From Brassicibacter mesophilus (GTDB lineage Bacteria > Bacillota > Clostridia > Tissierellales > Proteiniboraceae), in assembly GCF_050433385.1 (NCBI RefSeq), contig NZ_JBNPXI010000022.1, forward strand, positions 17,535-81,534: a stretch of DNA of 64,000 nt, in the 5' to 3' direction. The notes under the pieces were generated by a model. That model was not told the origin of the DNA. It ran no database searches and saw only the letters and a list, made by a program, of their open reading frames with translations. The position numbers were made by a program, and so were the translations under genes. Shown piece by piece: positions 56,026 through 64,000 of the stretch (the stretch's first letter is position 1; each line of letters opens with the position of its first letter).

Positions 56026-58695
56026 ATGGTAAATATAACTATAAACAATAAGAATTTTACATTGTCAAAGAAAAGTACGGTGCTAGAAGTTTGTGAATTA
56101 ACAAACATAAAAATTCCTCATTTTTGCCATGACTCAAGACTAAAAAGTATTAGCAACTGTGGAATATGTAAAGTAGATATAAATGGAGAGTTGAAGCCAG
56201 CTTGTAGCACTGAGGTAGAAGATGGCATGGTAATAGAAACCCATAATCAAAGAGTTATTGGCGAAAGAAAAAAAGTATTAGAGAATATTTTAGAATCACA
56301 TCCATTAGACTGTATGGTATGTGAAAAAAGCGGTAATTGTAAGCTTCAAGAATACTCATATGAATATGGAGTAAAGACTAATTTTAATAAAGCAACTGAA
56401 GAAATATATATAGATTCTTCAAACCCATTTTTCTATATAGACCCAAATAAATGTATTGCATGTGGGAAGTGTATTCAAATTTGTGAAGAACAGCAGGGGT
56501 ATGGAATATTAGAGCTAAAAGAAACTAAAAGCGGAAAGAAGTATGCTTGGACAAAAGATAATAAAGCTATAAATGAAACTAACTGTGTATCATGTGGAAA
56601 CTGTGTTAGTATATGCCCTGTTGGTGCTCTTATGCCTAAAAAAGATATAAAGTACAGAAATTGGGAAGAAAAAAAGGTTAAAACTACATGCTCCTACTGT
56701 GGAGTAGGATGCCAGATGTATTTAAATGTAGTTGATAATAAAATAGTATCAGTTGACCCAGCTATGAATAAAGCAAATAATGGTATGTTATGTGTTAAGG
56801 GTAAATTTGGATATAAATTTGTTGACCATAAGGACAGGCTTAAAAAACCTCTCATAAAGAAAAAGGGGAAATTTGAAGAAGTATCATGGGAAGAGGTTTA
56901 TGGGTTTATTAAAGAAAATATGAACAGAATCTATAGTGAAAGTGGTTCTGATGCTTTTGCAGGACTTACTTCGGCAAGATGTTCAAATGAAGAAAATTAT
57001 TTGTTCCAAAAAATGTTTAGAACTATTTTCAAATCTAATAGCATAGATCATTGTGCACGACTCTGACACAGCTCAACTGTTGCAGGTCTGCAACATACAT
57101 TAGGTAGTGGAGCTATGACTAACAGTATAGAAGAAATAGATGAATCAGATGCTATTTTCATAATAGGTGCAAATCCTAGAGAAAACCATCCAGTTATAGG
57201 AGCTAGAATTAAAAGAGCGAAACAAAATGGTGCAAAACTTATTATAGCAGATCCTAGAAGAGTAAATATGGCAGAAATTGCAGATGTGTTTTTACAGATA
57301 GAACCTGGAAGTAATATTGCTCTGATTAATGGAATGATGCATGTCATTATAAAAGAAGGAATTTATGACAAAGAGTATGTAGATAAATATACAGAAGGCT
57401 TTGAAGAATTAAAAAAATTAGTGGAAAAATACGACCCGCAAAGATGCGCTGAAATCTGTGGAGTAAATGCTGAAGATATTATAGAAGCTGCTAGAATTTA
57501 TGCCAAGGCTAAACCAGCTTCAATATTCTATGCTATGGGTATAACACAGCATAAAGCAGGTACAAATGGAGTTATGACACTTTCTAATCTTGCGCTTTTA
57601 TGTGGAAATATAGGTAAGCTTGGTGCAGGTATTAACCCACTAAGAGGACAAAACTCTGTTCAAGGAGCATGTGATATGGGTGGACTTCCAAATGTATACC
57701 CAGGTTATCAAAAGGTAAGTGATGAAAAGATTACTGCAAAGTTTGAAAAGTTGTGGAACACTGAGCTAAGTCGAAAAGAAGGACTAACAATTCCTGAGAT
57801 GATGGATGCAGCCATAGAAGGAAAAATAAGATACATGCATATATTTGGTGAAAATCCTATGATTTCAGATCCAGACATAAATCACATAAAGCATGCCCTT
57901 GAACACTGTGAGTTTCTAATAGTCCAAGATATATTTATGACTGAAACAGCTGAATTTGCAGATGTTGTTCTACCTGGACTGTCATATGCTGAAAAAGATG
58001 GAACATTTACTAATACGGAAAGAAGAGTCCAAAGGATTAGAAAAGCAGTTAAAAGAGATAGTGATAGAAAAGCTGATTGGCAAGTAATAATGGATTTGAT
58101 AAATGTATTAGGAAATGAGAAAAAGATATATAATCATCCTAGTGAAATAATGGACGAGATTTCATTAGCAAATCCAAGCTATGTGGGAATTGATTATGAT
58201 AGAATTGATAATGAAGGCCTACAATGGCCAGTTAAGGATAAAAGTCATCATGGGACTAAATATTTACACAAGAATGCGCCAATAAGAGGTAGGGGACTAT
58301 TTGTTCCTAGTGAACAAGAGCTAGCTGGAGAGCAGGCAGATGATGAATACCCATTTATACTTACAAATGGTAGAAATCTTTATCATTATCATTCAAGAAC
58401 TATGACAGGTAGAGTTGATGGGTTAAATAAAAAGTCTCCAAAATCATATGTTGAAATCAATCCTCGTACTCTAACTAATCTAGGAATTAGTAATGGAGAT
58501 AAAGTAAAAATAATCTCAAGAAGGGGAGAAGTAATTACTACTGTAGTAGAAACAGACAGAATTATTGAGAATCTATTCTTTATGCCTTTCCACTTTGCTG
58601 ACGGACCAGCAAATATGCTGACTGGAACTATATTGGATGAGAAATGTAAAATCCCGGAACTAAAAATTACAGCTGTAAAGATCGAAAAAATATAA
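56026..58695 (+). CDS. fdhA: Selenocysteine-containing formate dehydrogenase, alpha subunit
   Basis: Read through TGA 57064-57066, it gives 889 residues with Sec347 in the motif HCARL-U-HSS, where E. coli FdhF and acetogen FdhA have Sec. Domains in order: NuoG-like 2Fe-2S (about 1-80), the Cys-rich HPLDCMVCEKSGNCKL, two 4Fe-4S motifs (CIACGKCIQIC, CVSCGNCVSICPVGA), a further cluster (CSYCGVGCQM) and the molybdopterin/tungsten domains to the end. The SECIS hairpin follows the TGA. ATG 56026 after AAAGGAG; an ATG at 56008 overlaps it. Interconverts formate and CO2, with electrons probably shared with the hydrogenase next to it. Confidence 0.95.
57078..57095 (+). promoter_or_regulatory. Bacterial SECIS element
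   Basis: TGTTGCAG-GT-CTGCAACA, an 8-bp stem 11 bases after the in-frame TGA. The apical GTTGCAGGTCTGCA matches the E. coli fdhF SECIS as I remember it. It recruits SelB-GTP-Sec-tRNA so that TGA is read as selenocysteine. Confidence 0.9.
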
Positions 58696-58714
58696 GTGAG
58701 TTAGGGGTGAAAGT

Positions 58715-60424
58715 ATGGATATAGTTATAGATGGTGTTAAATATGAAGGTATAAAAGAAAATACTGTATTAGAAGCTTTAAGATCATTAAATATACACGT
58801 TCCAACTCTTTGCTATCATAAGGATTTAAATCCACAAGGATATTGTAATATATGTGTAGTAGAAGTTGACGGAGACCTTGTCAAAAGCTGTGAAACACAT
58901 CTAACTGATAACATGAATATTGTTACAAATAGTGAAAATATAATATCACATAGAAAAGAAGTTTTGGAAAAAATATTAGAGAATCATCCAAATGACTGCT
59001 TAACCTGTGAAAAGGGAAGAGGAGATTGTGAGCTTCAAAATCTTGCATATGAATTTGGAGTTGAAAACAGGAACAAAGAAAACAAATATACTAAAGAAAT
59101 AGATACATCAACCCATGCATTATCTAGAGATATGAATAAGTGTATATTGTGTGGAAGATGTGTTGAAATGTGCAATAATATACAAAAAATAAGTGTATAT
59201 GAGATGATTACTAAAGAAGATGGAACTAGAGATATAGTAATCAGAGGTGGAAAAAACTTAATGGAGAGCAAATGCATAGGTTGTGGACAATGTGTAAAAG
59301 TCTGTCCAGTAGGAGCACTTCATGAGAAGAACTCGTTAGTTGAGTTGTGTGAAGTGTTAAATAGAAAGAACAAGCATATAATAGTCCAAATGGCTCCTGC
59401 TGTAAAGCATACATTAGGTGAAGAATTTGGGATAGATCCAGGTATAGATATTACTGGTAAAATGGTCACTGCCCTTAGAAAAGTAGGATTCAATAAAGTG
59501 TTTTCAACAGATTTTACAGCTGATGTTACTATTATGGAAGAAGGAACAGAGTTCTTAGATAGAATAGTGAATGATAAAACACTACCGATGTTTACTTCAT
59601 GCTGCCCTGGATGGGTAAATTATATTGAAAAGCACTATCCTCAGCTTTTAGACAATGTATCGTCATGTAAATCACCACAGCAAATGTTTGGTGCATTGGC
59701 AAAAACATACTACCCTAAAATCAGTAAATTAAATCCAAAGGATATATACTCAGTTTCAATAATGCCTTGTACAGCTAAAAAAGATGAAATTGAAAGAGAA
59801 CAAATGATAACAGATGAACTAAAAGATGTTGATATTGTAATTACGACAAGAGAGCTAGCAAAGCTACTAAGATTAAGAAATATTGACTTAGAGAGTCAGG
59901 AGCCAAGTGATTTTGATGAATTATTAGGTTTTGGAACCGGAGCAGCTAGGATATTTGCATCAAGCGGTGGAGTTATGGAAGCAGCGCTTAGAACAGTATC
60001 ACATGTGTTAAGTGATGGAAAAATAGAAATCGTCGACTACAAAACTGTGAGAGGTCTAGATGGAGTTAAGGAAGCAACAGTAGAAATAGATTCTCAGGTC
60101 ATAAATATTGCTGTAGTAAATGGAATAGGAAACGTAAAGCCTGTGCTTGATGGGATAATAGAAGGTAAACTGAATTACCAGTTTGTTGAAGTAATGGCTT
60201 GCAAAGATGGATGCATAGGTGGAGGCGGAGCACCTATACCTGACGATATAGAAACAAGAAAGAAGAGGATGCAAGGGATTTACAAGTTTGATAGTGAACA
60301 AGATATAAGGAAATCATTCCAAAATAGTGAAGTTAAAAAACTTTATGATGAGTTTTTGCAAAAACCAAATTCACACTTAAGCCACCACATACTTCACACT
60401 GAGTATGTAGATAGAAGTAAATAA
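58715..60424 (+). CDS. hydA: [FeFe]-hydrogenase, monomeric (CpI-like)
   Basis: 569 residues, near the 574 of C. pasteurianum CpI. An N-terminal 2Fe-2S domain is followed by DCLTCEKGRGDCEL (His/Cys-type cluster) and two 4Fe-4S motifs (CILCGRCVEMC, CIGCGQCVKVCPVGA). The three H-cluster motifs are TSCCPGW near residue 294, MPCTAKKDE near 350 and EVMACKDGCIGGGGAP near 492. ATG after TTAGGGGTGA, 19 bases after fdhA, so co-transcribed. The N-terminal cluster module mirrors that of FdhA. Confidence 0.95.
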   Translation: MDIVIDGVKYEGIKENTVLEALRSLNIHVPTLCYHKDLNPQGYCNICVVEVDGDLVKSCETHLTDNMNIVTNSENIISHRKEVLEKILENHPNDCLTCEKGRGDCELQNLAYEFGVENRNKENKYTKEIDTSTHALSRDMNKCILCGRCVEMCNNIQKISVYEMITKEDGTRDIVIRGGKNLMESKCIGCGQCVKVCPVGALHEKNSLVELCEVLNRKNKHIIVQMAPAVKHTLGEEFGIDPGIDITGKMVTALRKVGFNKVFSTDFTADVTIMEEGTEFLDRIVNDKTLPMFTSCCPGWVNYIEKHYPQLLDNVSSCKSPQQMFGALAKTYYPKISKLNPKDIYSVSIMPCTAKKDEIEREQMITDELKDVDIVITTRELAKLLRLRNIDLESQEPSDFDELLGFGTGAARIFASSGGVMEAALRTVSHVLSDGKIEIVDYKTVRGLDGVKEATVEIDSQVINIAVVNGIGNVKPVLDGIIEGKLNYQFVEVMACKDGCIGGGGAPIPDDIETRKKRMQGIYKFDSEQDIRKSFQNSEVKKLYDEFLQKPNSHLSHHILHTEYVDRSK

Positions 60425-60479
60425 TATTTATTAGTTAGAAAAATATACACAAAAATATTATAGATAATGTATAGTAACA

Positions 60480-60527
60480 AAAATGTGATAGATATGGCTA
60501 ACTTAGCTAGTCTATCACATTTTGTTT
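60480..60527. terminator. Terminator after hydA
   Basis: AAAATGTGATAGA / TCTATCACATTTT stem. The arms match those of the terminator at 62244-62297. Confidence 0.8.
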
Positions 60528-60597
60528 TGATATATTTAAATGTAGCTTAAATAATATAGTTTAAAAAGAATAATGAAATAAATATAAATAAAGACTA

Positions 60598-60626
60598 TTG
60601 ACAAAATGGTTAACCAGGTTTACAAT
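60598..60626 (+). promoter_or_regulatory. MarR-gene promoter
   Basis: TTGACA (60598-60603), 17-base spacer, TACAAT (60621-60626), nearly consensus. The spacer and -10 coincide with operator O1. Confidence 0.85.
60606..60626. promoter_or_regulatory. MarR operator O1
   Basis: ATGGTTAACCAGGTTTACAA plus one base, an imperfect inverted repeat sharing 17 of 21 bases with the perfect palindrome at 61210-61230. It covers the spacer and -10 of the marR promoter, as for an autorepressor. Confidence 0.65.
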
Positions 60627-60632
60627 ATTGTC

Positions 60633-61121
60633 ATGGATAATACAAATAACAAAATAAATACAATTAAATATTTGAAATATGAATCAGTTTTTGAGCAATT
60701 AATGAAGCTAATTAATATTTACAGTGAATATGAATCAAGTTCTAGGACATATGGAACTGATGAGATTTATTATAGTCTAGAAATACATACTGTTCACATA
60801 ATCGGGAAAAATCCAGGAATAAATGTGACTGATATCGCTTGCTTGCATGGAATATCAAAAAGTGCGGTATCAAAAGTACTAAAGAAACTAGAGAAAAAAG
60901 AAGTTGTTTTTAGATATAAGTCACAGAATAATAGAAAAGAAGTATTGTTCAAATTGACTGATAAGGGAAAAGAAGCTTACTTTGGACATATTGAATATCA
61001 TAAAAAGAAAGAAGAATCGCTTATAAGCCTGCTTGAAAAAATACCATATGAGAAACTACAGAATTTTGAAGAAGTATTATCTATATTTGTTAAGTATAGT
61101 GAAGTACATATAAAAAATTAG
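60633..61121 (+). CDS. MarR-family transcriptional regulator
   Basis: About 162 residues. A winged HTH of the MarR type: NVTDIACLHGISKSAVSKVLKKLEKKEVV, then YKSQNNRKEVLFKLTDKGK. An in-frame ATG at 60606 lies inside a consensus promoter, so the start is probably ATG 60633. The predicted transcription start falls close to it, giving a nearly leaderless mRNA without a clear ribosome binding site. Probably represses itself and the downstream hydrolase-fold gene. Confidence 0.85.
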   Translation: MDNTNNKINTIKYLKYESVFEQLMKLINIYSEYESSSRTYGTDEIYYSLEIHTVHIIGKNPGINVTDIACLHGISKSAVSKVLKKLEKKEVVFRYKSQNNRKEVLFKLTDKGKEAYFGHIEYHKKKEESLISLLEKIPYEKLQNFEEVLSIFVKYSEVHIKN

Positions 61122-61209
61122 ATTTTAGAAATAGGTTATACTTATGCTAAATAAGTAATTTCATAACTACATTAGATGCAAAATCGATATGTAGTTATAT
61201 TATTGAATT

Positions 61210-61230
61210 ATTGTTAACCTAGTTAACAAT
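61210..61230. promoter_or_regulatory. MarR operator O2
   Basis: ATTGTTAAC-CTA-GTTAACAAT, a perfect 9-bp inverted repeat with a 3-base centre, 65 bases before the hydrolase-fold gene. It is the near twin of O1 and is preceded by TTGAAT (61203-61208). Confidence 0.75.
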
Positions 61231-61294
61231 AATTTGTAGTAAATAATAAGGTGAAAATGATTTACCTAAATTATTTTTCTAGGGGGAATATGAA

Positions 61295-62152
61295 ATGATA
61301 GATAAGGAATATTATTTAAAGAAAAAGAATGGAAACAAGCTATATTTAAATATATTAGAAAATGGCAAAGAACTTCCTAATATAATTTTTATTCAAACAC
61401 CTATTACAAGTGTGGCAGATTTAAAAGATACTTATTTGCCTTTATCTAAACATGGATTTAATGTTTTTGCCTTAGATTTGTCAGGTTGCGGGAAGAGTGA
61501 TGGAGATATGAGAGAGTTTTCCTTAGAAAATGTTAATGAAGATATAACTGCTTGTGTGGATTACATTATAAGTAATTATAATGATATAATTCATTTTTAT
61601 GCTGGACATGGAATGGGTGGTATGCTTGCTCAGTATTATCTGTCACATAAAAGACCGATAGCTAGCTTCGCTCAATATGGAGTAGCTATTCCAAAAGACT
61701 TATCAATAGCAAAGAAGCCTTTATTGGCTAAAGCTTCATATCCTTTTTTACTTATAATTAACAAGTTATTTCCTCGCTTGAGAATTAACTTTGAATTAAT
61801 TGCAAATATGAAAGGATATAATGGTAAAAATGCTGAAAAAGAAAATGCATGGTACGAGGAAATAATACGCAAAAATACAAAAATAACTCAGCTGCCGATT
61901 GCTTTTATAACAAATTTATTCAAAATGTTTATTAGTAAAAAAAGTGATTTAAATAATAAGCCTCAATGCCCAGTTTTATTTTTCGCTCCAAAGCATGATA
62001 GGTATGTAGACTTCTCATACTTTCAAAAGTATTATAACTGGTTAAATGAACCAAAACAAATGTACATAATTGATGATAGTCATTTATCATTTGTATGGCA
62101 TGCTGAAGAGTTATGTGAGGCTGCATGTGAATGGTTCAGAAAATATAATTAA
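61295..62152 (+). CDS. Alpha/beta-hydrolase-fold protein lacking the nucleophile serine
   Basis: 285 residues of alpha/beta-hydrolase fold (LDLSGCGKSDGDM, then the nucleophile elbow). The elbow reads GHGMGG where active family members have GHSMGG, so the catalytic position is Gly106. A C-terminal acid (HDRYVD) and histidine (DDSHLSF) are kept. ATG after AGGGGGAA. It is probably not a classical serine hydrolase; binding or regulatory use is inferred. Likely under MarR control through O2. Confidence 0.85.
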   Translation: MIDKEYYLKKKNGNKLYLNILENGKELPNIIFIQTPITSVADLKDTYLPLSKHGFNVFALDLSGCGKSDGDMREFSLENVNEDITACVDYIISNYNDIIHFYAGHGMGGMLAQYYLSHKRPIASFAQYGVAIPKDLSIAKKPLLAKASYPFLLIINKLFPRLRINFELIANMKGYNGKNAEKENAWYEEIIRKNTKITQLPIAFITNLFKMFISKKSDLNNKPQCPVLFFAPKHDRYVDFSYFQKYYNWLNEPKQMYIIDDSHLSFVWHAEELCEAACEWFRKYN

Positions 62153-62243
62153 GTTATATTAATAAAAAAAAGGAATAGGGAAAAAGAGCCTCGATGATAA
62201 AAAATATGAAGACAAGCTTATAGTTAAATTTGAGAATTAAAGA

Positions 62244-62297
62244 AAATAAATGTGATAGATTAGCTATTTTATCTAGAGAACTCTATCACATTTATTT
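62244..62297. terminator. Bidirectional terminator
   Basis: 16-bp perfect stem AAATAAATGTGATAGA with its complement, between convergent genes (hydrolase-fold protein and ABC-F). Confidence 0.85.
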
Positions 62298-62347
62298 TTA
62301 GATAATTAATTCTATTTTAGTATATTCCACAGAAATAACCTTAAAAA

Positions 62348-63898
62348 TTATTGACGGGAAGCAAGCTTTTCCATATCCCATATATCCGTTACCCAATCTT
62401 CGTAAAACTCTTTCTCATGGCAAACAAGAATTATTGTGCCATTATATTCTATGAGCGCTTCTTTTAATGCTTCCTTAGCATCAACATCAAGATGGTTTGT
62501 AGGTTCATCAAGTAAAAGCCAATTACTAGGTGTCATCATAAGTCTGCACAGTCTAACTTTTGATTGCTCTCCACCACTTAGAGATGACATTTTCTGAAGC
62601 ACATGCTCTTGCTTGAGCCCACATCTTGCAAGGGCATTACGTATCTCCTTTTGGTTTTTCTCTGGATAATGATACTGTATTTCCTGGATAGCTGAATTGT
62701 TACTTATCTTTGTTTCCTGCTCAAAGTAGACAGGGTAAAGGTAGTTACCTAATTTAATGCTTCCAGTAATAGGTGGAATAACACCCATAATAGTTTTTAA
62801 TAATGTTGACTTTCCAATACCATTACAACCTGTTATAGCGATTTTTTGGCCTCTTGTAAGCTTAAAATCTAGATCTTTAATAAGAGGGTAATTATAACCA
62901 ATATTCAAATTTGAGCATCTAAATACTAGTTCTCCAGACTCTCTACTTGATAAGAATGTGTAACTTGGCTTTGATAGCTTCTTTGGCTTCTCAAGTCTTT
63001 CAATCTTTTCAAGCTGTTTTCTTCTACTTTTAGCTCTTTTAGATGTAGCTGCTCCGACAATATTTTTATTTATAAAATCTTCCATACGAGATATTTCCTT
63101 TTGTTGTCTGTTGTACATATCGATATATCTCTTTGTTTCGTCATCTTTAAGTTTCAGGAAAGCATCATAATTGCCTGGATACCTCTTCATGATACCATAC
63201 TCAATATGATAAATCACATTAGTTATTCTATTGAGGAAGCTTATATCATGTGATATGACGATAAAGCTGTTAGGATAATTAGTAAGATAATTAGCTAACC
63301 AGTCAATATGTTCTTTATCAAGATAGTTAGTTGGTTCATCTAAAAGTAAAATATCAGGATTTTTGAGAAGTAGTGTTGCAAGCTTCACTTTAGTTCTCTG
63401 TCCTCCACTTAACTTATCAACATGGGTATCCACGCCAAGTTCAAATAGGCCTATACCTGATGCCACATTATCAATAAGACTGTCTATCATATAAAAATCA
63501 CTTGCTTGCAAAATATCTTGCAGTCTTCCATATTCTTTAAGCAGTTGTTGAGACTTATCTTTATCTGCCCTTGCTAACTCATTAGTAATATCAAGCATTC
63601 TTTTTTCTACTTGATATAGGTCAGAAAATGCAAGTCTAAGGCTTTCTTTGATACTATATCCATCTTCTAGCTGTGAATGTTGGTCAAGATACCCAATATT
63701 TGCAGAAGAAGGCCGGTATAATGTGCCTTCATCGGGGACTAGCTTACCAGTTAAAATATCTAGAAAAGTAGTTTTTCCAGCACCATTTATGCCAACAAGT
63801 CCTGCATGATCCCCTTTTAAAAGACGAAAAGACACATTATTTAAAATAGTTTTGTCTCCAAATCCAAAACATAAATTTTCTGCAGTTAAAGTACTCAT
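62348..63898 (-). CDS. ABC-F family ATPase
   Basis: 516 residues with two ABC domains and no membrane part. Walker A1 GINGAGKTT, signature LSGGQRTKVKLA, Walker B ILLLDEPTNYLD; Walker A2 GCNGIGKST, signature LSGGEQSKVRL, WLLLDEPTNHLD. The charged linker (about 240-315) is typical. ABC-F proteins act on the ribosome as translation factors or antibiotic-protection factors; the subtype is not clear. ATG 63898 has GGGAGG seven bases upstream; ATG 63904 abuts it. Confidence 0.95.
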   Translation of the reverse strand: MSTLTAENLCFGFGDKTILNNVSFRLLKGDHAGLVGINGAGKTTFLDILTGKLVPDEGTLYRPSSANIGYLDQHSQLEDGYSIKESLRLAFSDLYQVEKRMLDITNELARADKDKSQQLLKEYGRLQDILQASDFYMIDSLIDNVASGIGLFELGVDTHVDKLSGGQRTKVKLATLLLKNPDILLLDEPTNYLDKEHIDWLANYLTNYPNSFIVISHDISFLNRITNVIYHIEYGIMKRYPGNYDAFLKLKDDETKRYIDMYNRQQKEISRMEDFINKNIVGAATSKRAKSRRKQLEKIERLEKPKKLSKPSYTFLSSRESGELVFRCSNLNIGYNYPLIKDLDFKLTRGQKIAITGCNGIGKSTLLKTIMGVIPPITGSIKLGNYLYPVYFEQETKISNNSAIQEIQYHYPEKNQKEIRNALARCGLKQEHVLQKMSSLSGGEQSKVRLCRLMMTPSNWLLLDEPTNHLDVDAKEALKEALIEYNGTIILVCHEKEFYEDWVTDIWDMEKLASRQ

Positions 63899-64000
63899 AT
63901 ACATTCCTCCCTCTATAAATTAAATTTTTCTTTAAAATACTCACTTATTCATAGAATTTCTCCACTTTTTAAAAGAAGCTATTTGTATATTTGTTGAATA

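Noticed and set aside
57064..57066. TGA considered as a true stop or frameshift splitting formate dehydrogenase
   Set aside because: The frame continues in register, the position matches the Sec site of the family, and a SECIS hairpin follows.
60606..60608. ATG 60606 as start of the MarR gene
   Set aside because: It lies inside the spacer of a near-consensus promoter and operator, so it would not be transcribed from that promoter.
62348..63898. ABC-F protein considered as a specific antibiotic-resistance determinant
   Set aside because: Family is clear but the linker does not let me assign a resistance subtype by eye.

Overview
The window is AT-rich, low-GC DNA from an anaerobic, spore-forming member of the Clostridia. 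The evidence is strong Shine-Dalgarno sites with ATG, GTG and TTG starts, sporulation and germination genes (transglutaminase Tgl, a SpoIIM-like protein, an orphan GerAB permease), an SLH-anchored surface protein, a selenocysteine-containing formate dehydrogenase beside an [FeFe]-hydrogenase, a CtsR-controlled clpB operon and a c-di-GMP-I riboswitch. No rRNA, tRNA or CRISPR array was seen. I cannot name the species.

Region 1 (1-8213) is the cargo-side part of a Tn7-like transposon. It holds tnsB (5' end outside the window), tnsC and tnsD/tniQ, then a small cargo, then an end with three spaced TnsB-type repeats and a TGT tip (ACA on the + strand at 8211-8213). The cargo is a two-TM membrane protein with a dCTP-deaminase-like domain that has lost key catalytic residues, an intact dUTPase, a decayed gene and a multi-TM membrane protein. 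This nucleotide-themed, membrane-linked cargo is the best candidate for an undescribed system, possibly phage defence.

Region 2 (8214-15182) holds a giant secreted cadherin-repeat/SLH surface protein flanked by two look-alike terminators, followed by a GNAT acetyltransferase remnant. Region 3 (15183-21722) holds, on the minus strand, tgl and an unknown partner. On the plus strand a c-di-GMP-I riboswitch with a predicted terminator switch leads an unusual fusion of an HtrA-like protease with an oligopeptide-binding (SBP_bac_5) domain. A lipoprotein and signal peptidase I follow.

Region 4 (21723-32626) carries a CtsR-box promoter driving a CbpA-type J protein and ClpB, then the membrane protein-DUF4129-DUF4350-MoxR-DUF58 operon with a convergent SpoIIM-like gene and an RDD-family gene. 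Region 5 (32773-40908) contains a TetR regulator, two ABC exporter sets, GerAB and a Nudix hydrolase. Region 6 (41046-55797) is metabolic and regulatory: LysM/L,D-transpeptidase, M20 amidohydrolases, an AbgT transporter, TetR, two WYL-type regulators with neighbours, YbaK, a Gfo/Idh/MocA oxidoreductase and an amidase.

Region 7 (56026-63898) pairs a selenoprotein formate dehydrogenase (in-frame TGA followed by a SECIS hairpin) with a CpI-type [FeFe]-hydrogenase, suggesting formate/CO2-H2 interconversion. After it come a MarR regulator and an alpha/beta-hydrolase-fold protein lacking the nucleophilic serine; both carry the same 21-bp inverted-repeat operator in their promoters. An ABC-F ATPase closes the window.
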